Counted from the stretch's first letter, positions 34,939-47,840 are shown. The stretch is 64,000 nucleotides of DNA from Pohlia nutans (GCA_022496805.1 CM040096.1:14757501-14821500), one strand, 5' to 3'. Numbers and translations: made by a program. The notes: a model not told the origin generated them from the sequence alone.

Positions 34939-35506
34939 GATGTGGAATATCCCACATCCGATAGAAAAATTATGAACCCAAGAAATGCCCCTGAATTTCG
35001 GTATTGCAAGCCTAAATCAAGATGCCTAGAGTGGCCTATGATGTGGTACAGTAATCTGACTTGAAACGTCACTACCTTGTGTGATGTACATAGCTACTAG
35101 GTTGCTAAATTTCAAGATGTACAACCTGACCACAGTCAAAAAATAAAGGAGAGAATGTACTAGACCATGTACTTCATTTTGAATTAATAAACATTTCTTC
35201 TAACTCAGGTACACAATGCACAGGTTTCTTCAAATAAAATAATAACCAGTAGTACCAAACGAAAGTCTGATGGTGAATGAAAGCAGCCTCTCAGCCAATG
35301 GTAATAGAGCTTCATGCTTCAAGCCATGATGATTTTGAGCTTGCATTCCGAGCGGAAATAGGGGAATTATCTTGGACAATTAAAACTGAAGTACAATTGA
35401 AGCAATTTAAAGGGGTCTCCAGGTTTTATTATGAGGGGCACTCCTTGGGTTCATAATTTTTCTAATGATTTCATTGGGGATGAAATGATGTGGGATATTC
35501 CACATC
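34939..35506. mobile_element. 568-bp MITE with self-palindromic termini
   Basis: The left gatgtggaatatcccacatc and right gatgtgggatattccacatc are each palindromic and mutually inverted. Inside them, aaaaattatgaacccaag...gcccct pairs with aggggc...cttgggttcataattttt. The right arm has about 23 extra bases. A single related motif (ggtgtggaatattccacatc) recurs at 63472-63494. Confidence 0.65.
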
Positions 35507-35992
35507 ATTCTATTGGGGGAAGGCAACAGTCACAGAGGCACGTTTTACATCCCTGATCCTGCCTTGAAAGCTATTTGAAAGGGCCTTGAGTACTTTTCAA
35601 CTATTTTGCCCGTGAGTAAAAGCTGGCCAGAAGCAGAAGTGACCATGCTTGTACCCACTGTGCACTTAGCTATAGTGACAGTCCATCCAGTACATACCGA
35701 CTGTCTATTGTCCATGTTTTGCACGTTTCAATCATCCGGGAATCAGGTTGCCTTTGTTTGAGCATTGACACCAAGCATGTGCTGAACAGGTGTGTAGCTC
35801 AAGTGGAAAGTTCTACAGTAGCTCCTTGTATAAATGCTAGCTTGTAGCTGCGCTTCCTTAACTTCTGCATGAATCCTACAGCGATCGATATATATGTGAT
35901 ATTTTATAGTCTGATCAAGTGATTTGGTAGTGGGTGTTGTCTCAATCCCTTGATACTCAAAGCCATAGCTGGATGTGCGTTACTCAGCTTGC
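35507..35992. other. Upstream region of the PsiD-like gene
   Basis: No open frame or repeat recognised; less AT-rich than its surroundings, consistent with promoter sequence. Confidence 0.35.
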
Positions 35993-36002
35993 TGTATATA
36001 TA
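35993..36002 (+). promoter_or_regulatory. TATA box of the PsiD-like gene (candidate)
   Basis: tgtatatatatga about 260 bp upstream of the proposed start codon. A small open frame begins at 36054 (25 codons, ending tccttcagtaa) and would be an upstream ORF, or be partly spliced out through a gta donor near 36102 to an acceptor at 36246. Confidence 0.4.
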
Positions 36003-36260
36003 TGAACAGCCTGACCAATCCGTCGCCCAAGTAAAGAACGGACATAACTAAGCATGGCTAAGCTTGTTGAGAAGCAGGATCATCCACTTGCATTCGAGTT
36101 AGTACACTCTCTAAACTCGATCCTTCAGTAAACCATCAATTGTTGCTTCATTGAGCCTGATGATTGATCAGACTAGATTGATCTTTTGCTTGGTGCTAAG
36201 TTGGACTGTTGTCAGCATTGTGTGTTGACTGGTTAATGAATTGCAGAGACGAGCAAGGAA

Positions 36261-39200
36261 ATGTGCAGAAGGGCAGGAAAAGGAAGACAAGAGGTTCTTC
36301 CCGTCTTTCTTTTCCTGATAGTGTTGATAGGGAGACAAATGGCGATGGAGCTGACGCAGCAGCTGGTATATACTCTACTTGCTTTCAACAGAGATCATGC
36401 ATTCACAGACTTTACTCAGTTAGAGGCTTCTAATAAATGTGCTACTATTTCCGTGACATTCAAGAATTAAAAGGTTTGGAAATGGTTCTTAGACCCGATT
36501 TGTTGTTTAGAAACTACTCAAGTTCTGTGCGTTCATGTCTGCAAATATTCATGAATAAGGTCAATGTTAAAGTTTTTGTGCATGCAATTTAAGAGGAGTG
36601 TGATTGTTGCAGCTTTTGCTTAATGTGAACCTTGGCTTTTGTGAAGCAGTTGCAAGAGAAGAAGTTAGAAAACAACAAATTCTAGGGAGTTTGGGAAATG
36701 GCCGAGGTGTTGCGATCAGCAGCTCCTTACCTGACAGGTATGGTGATCGAATTGGCTTCGGCCGCTTCGCTTTAGCATGAGGATGTCGATCATATTTCTG
36801 TGTAAGGCAACCTTATGTAAGGCAACCACACGTACAAGCGTCCAAATAAGCATCTGGGCCTAATATACAAAAAGAAGAAGTTCCATCTTGGTTTTTTCTG
36901 GCGTGTATTTTTGAACATTTTCAAAATAGCTATGAATTTTTTTAAGTGTTGACCTCCAGGCTCTCATGTTTAGAACGTGTACATTTCAACGAAGAATTGG
37001 TAAGAAATAACCAGTTACGCCACAATCTTGAAGCTTTGTCCTCGTAGCGAATACACTAAGGGATGCGTCATGACAAAATACTAGATTTGGTTTTTGATTT
37101 CTCATTTTCTAAAGAATCGGCTATTAAGAACCTACTCAAACTTCCTCCTAAGTATTGCAACTTGGGTGCAGAGCTAATAAATCTGAGGATGGAGAAATGG
37201 ATGTACATAGCAGTACAAGAGAACAAACGTTGCCAGATGCAAATGTGCAGTCTAACTATTCATTATTATGTTCACGCCCTCCCGCTTTGATTGTCTTGCA
37301 GCCATGGATTCCTACCGCGGACCCGAGCGGCAGGGTGGAGCGTCTCCGAGGCATCGCTGGAGGCGCGTTACCGGAATTCATTCGGGTACCGCGCCGGCTA
37401 CTTGCCACGAAACCGGGCGTACCTGGATGGGTGGCACCGGAACCTCCAGAGCAAGGCCCACCGGAGCCTCCAAATTAGCCCGGCCGTGGCCAACCTGCAG
37501 ACGCTGATCGACACAGACCCCATCGTCCGCATGTACGTCACGGAAATGATCGACCAGGTCCCGGAGGCGCACAAGGTCGTGGCCGACGTCCCGGAGTTGC
37601 TGCAGCACCTGAGCACCATCGTCGTGACGGCGCCGGAGTACAACGCCGACCCCAACCAGCGCCACGCGTTTCCCATGACGGGCCTCTTCGCCTACATGAT
37701 GATGACGCCCGCGGGCCAGGCCGTGTTCCGCAGCTACACTTTCAACGAAGCCATCCGAGCCATCCTGAAGGTACAGTAGTACTACAATATGGTTCCAACC
37801 AGGACTTCTTTTTTGGGTTTTTGAGATCATGCCCACATGGCTACAATATCTTTCACCCCTAAAGGACCAAATTTTTCATGATTTCAAAATGACAATTTAT
37901 ACTGCAAAAAATACATTTGAGATGGGACCAAATTTTATATCACTGAATCAATGAAGAAAATTTTATGTGTTGGTCAAAGATAAAATAAATTTGAACTTGT
38001 AAAAGGAAGTCTCTTTAGAACCAACTCAAAACTGCTAGAAGAAACATGAGACCCAATTTGGACTTTTTGGTCTTTCAGGGGTTAATCATGAGTGTTGTTG
38101 TGGTGAATTTGTGATTTTTTCCAGGGTTAAAATAGCTGATTACATTGGTATGGGTTTAGTTAGATTCGTGGCAATCTAGAATTTCCAAAGCGTGCATTTG
38201 AATGGTGACAATTGTATTTGTAAGAAGCAATTTGAACAAAGTTGGTTAATATAGTTGGAACTTTTAATACAAAAATTACAAGACATTGGGCCAAGTAAAA
38301 CAACATTGAATGATTTTGGTCTTCCCCTTGAATGTTCAAAGTTCAACAACAACATCCTCAATATATTCCGTTAATCTGGCAACAAACAAAATATGCATCA
38401 AAGAATAACAAGGTGACATTTACAAAAAGTTATATGGCTCCATTGAATTGATTTCTGCGTCGAATATCTAGCTACAATCATTGATTTTTACACGCAAATG
38501 ATGTAAGGAGAAATTCTGATGCTATTTAGCTTTTGATAGCCTGAATAAAAATAGGACTGGTTCCAACAATTCGACCACGCATTCAGCAATGATCAAATTG
38601 CAACTGTAAACTGCAACTGCAACTCTGTAATATTGTTTTAGCAAACTGCAACTAGCACAATGGTTCCAACAGTTCGATCACGCATTCTTATATAATTGTA
38701 ATATTGTTTCAGCAAACTGCAAGTTCTGGCACTATTAATTGTTCCAACAGTTCGATCAGACACGTATTCGAACATTGTAATATTGTTTAGCAAACTGCAA
38801 CTGGCAATGAACCTTGGAGCTGTGCTTGTAGGAGTGGTGCGACTACCTGGAGAGCGCGGACAGTGCGAAGGTCCTGACAGAGGAAGACAATGGCTGGTTG
38901 TCGCCGTTCGCGTATCAGGATTTCCAGCTCTACGAGTTCGATCTAGACAAGACAAAGCCGCACTGGGGCTTGGTGTCCTACAACGACTACTTCCACCGCG
39001 CCATCAAGAAGGAGGCGCGCCCGATCGCTGGACCTGGCGACCCCACGATCATCGTGTCTGCGAACGACGGCCACGTTCTAGCAATCGCTCGCGACGTGCA
39101 ACCGTCGCAGGAGTTTTGGCTCAAGGGCGAGCTCTATTCTCTCACCGACATCCTCAGTGGAAGCAAGGATCCCTTTGGTGCGTACCATGTAACAAACCTA

Positions 39201-39991
39201 AAATATGTTTTCAACGGGAAAAACAATTTGATTCTCGAAATCCTCAATGTCGTTATTCCTTCACTATTCTGTTACAAATTCATCTGTTACAAACACATTT
39301 TGAGAAGACTGATTCTTCTTTTACAAAAAGAACTCTTCTATTATAGCATTGTTGATTCTCAATCGAACAACAACAATGCTAATGTAGCTAAGGGAATGAT
39401 TGTTCCTCTATATTAGCATTGTAATGTAGAAGGACCACGTCCTTCATATTATGAATGTGCTTGTTTCATACCTTTTGTTGTTTTGGTTTAGGTAAACCCT
39501 ACATAGATCGATTCGTAGGCGGGTACGTCTTCCACACATTCCTGAGCGGTGCAAACTACCACCGCTGGCACGCACCGGTGGACGGCACAATGGAGGCCAT
39601 CGTGACGCCACCCAACGGGCTGCTCTTCAGCAACGCAGAGTCGGCAGGGTTCGATCCCGACGGTGTCTTATCGGAAGTCTACTTCACAGCGGTGAACACA
39701 CGTATGTTGATGTTCATCACAGCCGCCAATGCCAAGATCGGCACCGTGTGCGTCATGCCCATCGGCATCACGGAGATCTCCTCCGTCCAGACGCACCTGC
39801 AACCGGGTGATGTGGTGACGAAAGGCGACGAGCTCGGGAGGTTCAGCTATGGCGGCTCGTCGCTTGTTATTCTGTTTGAGCGCGGCGCCATCGACCATTT
39901 CACCGCCCCTGTGCCTCCCTCCGGGGATTTCGATCCCAGCTCCGGTCCACCCATCTTGGTGAACGCCCAGATCGCCATCGCCAATGCTTGA
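36261..39991 (+). CDS. PsiD-like decarboxylase of the phosphatidylserine decarboxylase family
   Basis: Five exons join in phase: 36261-36365, 36613-36737, 37302-37770, 38832-39177 and 39492-39991, giving 514 residues. Residues 1-30 look like a signal peptide or membrane anchor (LPVFLFLIVLIG). Residues about 100-235 resemble the N-terminal PSDC domain found in fungal PSD-like enzymes, and about 280-514 the catalytic PSD domain. Key motifs are SYNDYFHR, NYHRWHAPVDGT (H372, H375) and SYGGSSLVILFERG. Ser471 or Ser472 of GGSS would be the self-cleavage site producing the pyruvoyl cofactor. Fungal L-tryptophan decarboxylase PsiD has the same layout and, from memory, an FGGSS motif and YHRWHAPV. True PSDs use LGST or VGSS. 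The substrate could therefore be an amino acid. Exons are about 60% GC in AT-rich DNA. Intron 3 carries a TTAA element. Confidence 0.8.
37852..38085 (+). mobile_element. TTAA/CCCCTAA element, family C, in intron 3 of the PsiD-like gene
   Basis: 234 bp. Ends are TTCA|CCCCTAAAGGACCAAAT and ...TTGGTCTTTCAGGGG|TTAA; one flank has a substitution from TTAA. The interior matches 57465-57702 (tgggaccaaat(t/c)tta, tca..gaagaa(a/t)attt, acatgag.ccca). Confidence 0.8.
38570..38800. repeat. Short direct repeats in intron 3 (gcaaactgcaact / ggttccaacagttcgatcac)
   Basis: Three imperfect copies of about 80 bp: a ttccaaca(a/g)ttcgA motif, cacg.attc, then gtaatattgttt.agcaaactgcaa. They lie just upstream of exon 4. 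Confidence 0.65.
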
Positions 39992-41543
39992 TACTCAAAT
40001 TCTGGAGTACTTAGTGAGCCAACTTCCATTGGTTTGAGAAGTTGCCCATGGAAGTAGGTAAGAGGAGGGGAAAAGTGGTATTACAGATCTGCCATGAAGT
40101 GGTGTAGGGTCCATTCAAGCTATACGAACCGGCTAGTTGTTAGCATTGTTTTTCAGTGCTTTTTTGGAGGCAGTTAGATTTAAATTGTTACTAGAAAGGA
40201 AAGTGATATGCAATGTTTGCAACATGTATATAAAACACATAGTACAAGATAAAAGCAATATTGTAAAAAATTGGGTATTAAAAGCACTAAAATAGCTATG
40301 TCATCAATCGTTTTAATGACTCACTAAGGACTTTTCTAAATGATACATAACACTTTTTTGGTAGAAATTTTGGGATAATCGAATGAGAATGATGATTATG
40401 TGAATGAAAAATGAAATCAATACATTAAAAATTTGTTCTTTGAATGAAAATCATGACTTTTTTGTCTCTAACGACTCTCCAAAGGACTCTCCAAAGCACT
40501 CAAAACGAGACACCCTTGGCTCGTATTGGCTTGAATGGACCCTGCACATTTCCATGGACTTGAGAAACCTCTATACTTCATGACAACTTCTCTAATTTTT
40601 CCTCAAACTGACTTGAAATGGCTACATCCTAGGGTGCGTGTCGCTCTAACAACGGAAATAGAAAAATAAATAAATTGCTTGGGTAGGGACAAGACATCCT
40701 CCGGGAATGACATACTCCTCCACAATTAGCCCTCACCAAATGGAGTGTCATACTCCCCACCTCTTTCCAATTGAATTGATTTGCCAAAAACCAATGTGTG
40801 TTCCATCGTGATCATTGGAGCCATGAGCAAATTGTAGACCTCATTTGGAAGGGGCTTGTGGAATATGATGTAACTACATTGTCTAGGTGTCATACAGCAT
40901 TTACACTTTGAATCTTTTGAACGGTATCAAAATACCAACTTGAATAAATTTTGTGAAAAATATAAATTTTTGAATTGGACAACGGACTCAAAAGCGGGCT
41001 CAAAAGTTATGGGCCCAAATTTGTAAAAGCGACTCCGACAAGGTGCTAATAGAGAGGGCGAGATGTCGAGTAAGTTGATAAAAAATTCAGCACATTTGCC
41101 TTCACTTTGCCCACTATTATTTTGCAATCTATGAAGGCAAAATAAAATATGACGATCATTGAATTGACCCCTCATTACATTGCCGTTTTTTCCACATTCA
41201 TAGTCCAGAAGGCTTGACTGGATCTTATGGAACAAGATAGAACAGTGAAGAACATTGTATGTGTTAAAAATAAATAAATAAATAAATGGACAGAAGAAAG
41301 TATATGACCTAAAAAAATTAATAAAAATAAACAACTGCTAAAACAAACATAAGGCCCAATTTGGGCCTTCTGGGGTTAAATAGTCCAGGTCAAAATTGAT
41401 GTACATTTAGGAGGATAACTAATGCAAAGTTCAACACGAACATGAACATGAACTCTTGATTAAAAGCCCAACTCTTACACATAATTTTACAATATGCTGG
41501 CGAGCGAGTTTAGGACATCTGCCATCAGTAGAATCTGCGGTCA
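39992..41543. other. Region between the convergent PsiD-like and ORC1 genes
   Basis: Contains both genes' 3' UTRs and a family C right end (ctgctaaaacaaacataagg...cttctggggTTAA, ending 41379). No left end of that element could be fixed. No other gene recognised. Confidence 0.45.
41180..41379 (+). mobile_element. Truncated family C TTAA element (right end only)
   Basis: The last ~60 bases match the right ends of 37852-38085 and 57465-57702, ending in TTAA at 41376-41379. The start is approximate. Confidence 0.5.
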
Positions 41544-44500
41544 TCATAGATACTTCGCCAGCCATGGCAACTCCTTGTCGTCCTTGAGAGCAAATTGTAC
41601 ATCATCACTGTAAAGATCAAAAACCCAGTTTAGCAAAAAGACTTCTCAAGTAGAGAACCACAGCAGATAAAAGTACTACGAGTAAAATACAGCAGAGTAA
41701 AGTACTATGAGTAAAGTACAGCAGAGTAAAATACTATGACCAAATCAGGGTCCGGTATTGTAGAAAACAGGAAAGAGTACCAACCAGGGAAAATTGAGTT
41801 GCAATTTCTGATGACGATGACGAATGGCAGGCTCACATAACAACAGCCTAGAAGCTCCCAGTTTGCACCTGTGGAAAGGATGAGTCAGATGTTTGTTCAG
41901 TTTTTGGTTCAGTATTTTCGACAGGTGTTTCAGAAGGTAAGAAGAGTCCCACATGCAAATAATTTGCCTGATCACATTCTCTCCGACTAGAGGCCAATGA
42001 AAACACGACCTGGGGTATGAACACCTAAAAGCATCCAAATAACCATCTAAGAATGATTCTAATTATGGGAGTACCTTAATTTTGTTGGCAATTGAAAGAC
42101 AATTTCAACACATCTTATCGTCTACTTTTTGGATACCATATGAACAAGCTGAGTTTTTGAAGTACTAAGTACAAATTTAACTAAAATCAATCCTAGGTTC
42201 TAATGTTCAAATAGTGTACATTTTAGGCTAGGGATCACTTTCTAAAGCCTTACAATGTCAACATAAAGTTACAAAAACACGTCAGGCATAACAGAAAAGA
42301 AAATTGAGGTCTTACCCTACAGTAAGAACTGAATCTTCGCCAGGACATTTCTCATTATGCGTTACACAAAGGCGAGTAAATGCAGTTACAACCTGCAGGA
42401 AGGCCGGGAAATCATGAGGTCCAGCGTCCATCAAAACAGGAAGCAGTGACTGACTAACATCGACAAAAATTAATAGAGAGGTTTCACAACAAGAGCCCCC
42501 AGACCTAGTAACTGACCTTCTCGAATGTAGTTTCCACCATAGTAGTACGGTGTTGCTCAATCACCATGGCCACAAGAAAGATCTTGGAATATCTTGAACA
42601 CCTCTTCATAAACTGCAGATTCCCGAAAGAGCAAAAAGACTCAAGTTTCGGAACTAGAGAAGCATAGCGACTAGAATAATTGGGCATACCAGTTTATATT
42701 GGTGAATACTTCCTGAAAAAGGGCGTATGCTACTTAGCTACTTGCAAAATGATCTTATTCTTTCATATCATAGCGTATAGAGGAGGCTCTGAAAGATATG
42801 AGACTATTTATCCACTAAGCGCCACAAACGCCCAAAATGGGCATCACAATTCTTTTGCGCTTTTGAGTGGCTCATATGCAGACTTTCTTCTGTTACATTT
42901 AAATTGTGTATTGACCAACACATGCAATTTTCTTCATTGATTCTGGTTATATAAAATTTAGCCCTATCTGCATTGTATTTCTCAAAATATGGTCAATCAA
43001 ATTGGTCATTTAAAACCATGAAATATCTGTCCTTTAGAGGTTAACTCACTGTGCGTTGATGTTTTACCTGAATATGGGGCGCCTGGAACATCTCTGCAAT
43101 GGCTGCCTCAATGTCACTCATGCCAATGAGCTGGCTAGTTGTTTGCGGTGCCGTGGTACCTCCTTGAACAGATGCTGGGGTCAGTTCCGTGGTGGAAAAA
43201 CTTGTAGTAGGCGGGTGTATCCGTAGCTCAGTAATCTCTGCTGCCCTTCTACAGAGCTCCAAGGCTCTTCGGGCATCTCCCGATACTGCTGCTACCTGAA
43301 AAGTAAAAATGTCAGGAGCTAGTAAATACCTGATAATATTGGGTGACAGTACCAGCATAGTAAGGAACTGTAATATACAAGCTCTTCAGTCATATTGTGA
43401 CATTTTTACCACGATACACATGCTTGGGCAGAGAAAAGCTGAAGATGGGTGCTGGAAGTAAGAAGAGGAAAATAACCAACCTTGCGAGATGCAAACTCAA
43501 CAGCTTGTTTATCGAAAGCAGGAATCCCCTCCAGACGTGTTGCCAATATCTGCTGAAGTTGAGTGTGGGAGTAAGGACCAAAAGATATCCTATGGAGTCC
43601 TAGGCGACTGGCAATGCGAGGCAGCATCCGCTCAGGCAAATCCATCGTGTTGGCAATACCTGTTTCATGTGTATCCCTTTCGAGTTATTACATCATTGTA
43701 CAGTTATTCCAATATTACATCATTAGACAGTTATCTTCTTGCTAGCACACAAGCAGAATTAGGCAACTCCCCTAAGTTCGAATGTAATTTCCAGTTGCTC
43801 CAGAGCCAATAAAGTCTTGCACAAATTGGCTTCATAGATGTGGTACCATAGGTAATTGATTTCTGGAGAGAACAGTAATGACAGGGCCGAAGCGGAGACC
43901 TTACCGATTACTATGAGGCGTGAGTTTGCACGGCTTGGCCAGTCGAAGAGATTGTAAAGAACCTACAGACCAAGAAAGCATACGAATGAGCTATACAGCA
44001 CCAGAAGAAAAACGGAAATACAAGTTTGCTAATTGAAGGACTCAATCACAAGATATATTGTTAATGTGATGTACCGATTGACTGCGTGTGACCAAAAGGT
44101 CAAGCTCGTCGACCAAGAGAATGCAAGGGCGGGCATGCAGGCCTTGAAGGGGCTTGCTATCTGAGAATCGTGCATCAAGAAATTGTAGAGCTCGCCTCCA
44201 GCCACAGTGTTGACCAGTCAACGCTTCATGGAGCACCTGCACACATACAAACAACCCAATTATCAAAATAGCTGGTCATGGAGTTCCTTAAACTGCAACA
44301 GCATGGAGTGGCTCCTCTGCTGGGGCACACCATTTTAAGTCGTGTCTGAGCAAGTACATCACAACATCATTTGATGGATAAACGACTATGATGTAGGTAG
44401 AAGTTCAGTTACCCCCAAGACCTGCTCTTCCTAAAGAGATTGCCAGAGTAGGACAGGCCAAAGTCTTACTGATGGTGCCACCGATCCATGCCTAAGAAGC

Positions 44501-47500
44501 GTTTAATCTTAAATGTAACATTGTCGCATTTGAGAAAATGCAGGAAACATAAATCACCTACGCAGGCAACCATACAAAATAGACTGAAAAGATTGAGGCA
44601 TACAGTGTAGGCATGCTCGGGAGAAGGTAGACGAAGGCCGTTTATCTCCACAAAACGATAAGGCGGCAGTTCACCGTTGTCCACTTTACTTCTTAGGCCC
44701 TTCATAACCTCCAACACTGTCGCAGTCTGTCATCATTATGCATATCACAGGGTCGATTGTTAGCTTCCATAGATTATCTTCTTTGCACATTATAGTTAAC
44801 TTTAAACCACCCAGCACTAACCTTGCCGGTGCCGGGTACACCACTGATGTAGAGGCAGCGCCCCAAGCAGTCTTCTCCTGCTGCTACTGCATCCTTTACA
44901 AATGCCTCAATCTCACTTTTCTCTCTGCACACAGAATTTGCTAACTGCATGTTACATTTGAGAACCAACAGTGCGCTGCTGATGTCTTACAGCTGACGCG
45001 AAAGTCATGGGAAACTTTAGAAGATGCCACCTTAGAAATTCATTATGCGATGTGGAAACAGTTGAAAGAGCACATACTTGTCTCTGCAGGGTAATGTGGT
45101 TGGTGCAGCAGATAACCCTAGAGCAGCCTTAGCTTTTTCAAGATCTGTTAAAGGCCTCTTCCGAGCACGAGGAACTAGCTTCGCTCCAACACCTTCAATA
45201 CGATTGATATGACCTTTCCGGACATTCTGATCATTCACAATGCGAATAATCGTTATTCACCAAGAGATCTTAAGAGGGGACCAAATGCACCAGTCCGATG
45301 TACTGCGCTAGGTATCGTGATTTCATACACCGTTCTTTGGTATTTACACTGATATCGATAAAGAAGACACCCTTGGAGAAGTCCGCCACAACTATCAACG
45401 AGCTATGTGAAGCCTCAGAACTTAACCAAATCAGTGTACAAGAAAAGCAAAAGAGTCCACTTACGGCAGCTTTGGGAGTGACTGGACAACTTCTTGACTT
45501 GCTCTTGCTTCTGCTGCGCGACTTTCTGAATTCATCATCAAATTCATTATCAAGGTCGTCGTCGTCGTCGTCACTCAAGTCTTGATGCTTTGGCCTACGG
45601 GCGGGATCGAAGCTCTCATCCTCGCTGTCATCCAAATCAGACACCTAAAATAGCAGAACGAATAGTGAGCATTTCATAATGCAGACAAAAACCCCCAAAA
45701 CCACAAGGAATGCAGTTCAAGAACTCACGTCATCAAATTCATCTGCAATGCGCTTGAATGTTTGGTGCCGAAAGTCATATTCATGACCGCACATGAACAC
45801 ATCGTCACCTTCATGCCCAGATTTGGCGTACTCATCCGGTGTCATGACATAACAGTGTCGAAGTATCGTATCCATCTGAAAAGACACAAAGTTGTCAGGG
45901 TCTTTGGTACACATCCTTGCTTGTATCATCACATAATAGTTGGAAATTAAGACCAGCATTCTAGAAGGTACCTCATTCTCATCAACATGATTGGATCGAA
46001 AAAGCTCCCTCCGTCCGTGCCATTGTTGCCGTCCATCGGCGGTTTCCTCTGGCAAAGCCCACCATCGGCCTTGAAAATACATTGTTCCATCCTTGTCTCG
46101 CCACAGCCTGCAGAAGTTGAGGAGGAAACTTAGCAACCATCGAGACTCATTCAATGCTGGAGCTGGAACTTGGATAAAGAAATCGATCCAAAACTTGTGA
46201 TAGCAACATTGCATATTGCTGTGTGCATCGAGAATATAAAGGGAATGAGATGTCTAGTCAACAGATTCAAAAACTCCCAATTAAGGGTAGTGTGACATAC
46301 TTTTCTATACGAGCAGCCCAAAGCTCTTGCTCCAGGAGTCTTTCACGAGCCGTCCTGCGCGTTCGCTTCTCACGCGACGGACATTCCACCTAATGTGTCG
46401 CTCTAGTTAGTCCAGGAAAGATGGAACTCACAAAACACCAGAATTAGGGTTTAACCCCTAAATGACCAAATGGCTGCTTCCATATCTACAGGAGTTGAAA
46501 TAAATCATTTAGAAAGGTAAAAAAATGTTCCAGAAGAAAAAAGAAATCATAATGAACAATAGAAAACAATGTTTGAAAGTTACCATAATCACTCAGATCT
46601 ATTGTGACCTGACACTGAAACTGTCAACCCCAGCTTCAAAATCTTTCTGTGCTTATGTTACTATTATCAAAATGGCAAACTCAATTCACTTCCTAGCAAC
46701 AGGGAAATGGACCAATTTTTCGTAATTCAACAAAACAATGACCTATCTAATGTAATGTAAGAACAACTCTACAAACAAACGCATCCTTACATTTTCGCCG
46801 CTTGCAATGGCAGCACAAGTGGAACACATCCAGTCACCATCAGGAACTTCCTCCAACGGCGGATTCAAACAAAGTAAGTGGAAGCCACCCAAGCATTCAT
46901 CGCATTCGATCATAGTCGCTTCACCACTCCGGCCACAAACCACGCAGTCTTCGACTTCCGCATCAGAATCCGACCCGCATTGCTCTGCATTGTCTTTCAT
47001 CTCTCTCCTAACATACACATCATCTCCAACCCGGTACTCAACACCTTCAAAGACAATTTTCTTCACAAACCGCCGTCCTTCTCCTTCTACCAAACTCTCA
47101 CTACTTCTTCGATGTCCTACTTTCTTCACCTGAACAACTTGATCAAGAATCTTTCTAGGTCGGCCCCTAACTCTCTTCGGCGTTTCACTCAACTTCCTCT
47201 GTGCGCTCCGAGTCAAACGAGGCGACTTCCTAATCTCTACCGCACCGTCGTTGCTCAAACCCCTGTCCTTCGCCTTCGCTTTCTTGGGAGTCGACCTTGG
47301 AGTTGCAGCTGCAGATTTCGCCTTCGGAGTTACAGTTGCAGATTTTTTCGGAGTGCTTCCAGACTCCGCTCCGAAGAGGCGCCGCGGCCTCACTCGTTCA
47401 GCAGTGGAAACATACGCAGGTGTGGGAGGCGTGGTGGTGGACGTTTTGGCAATGCAGTCGGGGGTAGTCATCGCAGGGGATGTCATTCCCTTGGCCGGCT

Positions 47501-47591
47501 TGCCCCTGCCCTTCTTCACCTCCACCACAGCGATGCTAGCCATCCCGGGCGCCATCTCTAAAGAGAGAGAAATCGCGTTTCGATGAACCAC
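41544..47591 (-). CDS. ORC1: Origin recognition complex subunit 1 (plant type, PHD-BAH-AAA+)
   Basis: The largest ORC subunit, which licenses replication origins. Sixteen minus-strand exons join in phase: 46791-47591, 46301-46389, 45972-46107, 45729-45875, 45465-45644, 45078-45226, 44822-44924, 44604-44726, 44075-44236, 43905-43962, 43481-43659, 43068-43295, 42517-42612, 42316-42392, 41785-41868, 41544-41607 (891 aa; Arabidopsis copies about 810). A basic tail precedes a C4HC3 PHD finger (C216, C219, C230, C233, H238, C241, C256, C259) set within the BAH region. An acidic/serine linker (DLSDDDDDDL) follows, then AAA+: Walker A GVPGTGK (529-535), Walker B CILLVDELDLL (D619, E620), sensor-2 helix GDARRALELCRRA, C-terminal winged helix ending DKELPWLAKYL. 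Plant-specific PHD insertion supports plant origin. An alternative start is Met13 (47555). Introns 1 and 12 carry TTAA elements. Confidence 0.93.
42808..43044. mobile_element. Degenerate TTAA element in ORC1 intron 12
   Basis: The left end TTATCCACTAAGCGCC is decayed; the right end CTTTAGAGG|TTAA (43041-43044) is better preserved. 237 bp, the size of family C. Confidence 0.5.
46451..46740. mobile_element. TTAA/CCCCTAA left end in ORC1 intron 1
   Basis: TTAA (46451-46454) followed by CCCCTAAATGACCAAATGG. No matching right end was found before exon 1 (46791), so the stated end is a guess and the element is probably truncated. Confidence 0.45.
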
Positions 47592-47840
47592 TCCACTCGC
47601 TTCGCCCTACCTCAACATTGATCAACAAAACAAAACCTCCACCATTTTGAATGTAATGGCGAGGATCATTCAAAGGAGATTCTGAATATATACATGCTTG
47701 CAATGCAATCTCGTTCAATCTCTCAACGGACTCAATTCAGAGTCATTGCAATCGAATCGCGGGGAGCCTGATGGAGGGGAAGGGACGAGGCTGGGAAAGA
47801 GAAATGGAGGGGGAAGAGGCAAGGTTGGGGAGAAGGAGGC

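Noticed and set aside
37304..37507. ATG at 37304 (MDSYRGPERQ) as the start of the decarboxylase
   Set aside because: It is in the wrong frame for the conserved domain. The frame needs two bases from an upstream exon, which 36613-36737 supplies in phase.
36261..39991. A psilocybin-type gene cluster
   Set aside because: Only the decarboxylase-like gene is present. Neighbours are ORC1 and repeats, with no kinase, N-methyltransferase or P450 of that pathway. The methyltransferase at 27.3 kb is membrane-anchored and 8 kb away, with no supporting motif.
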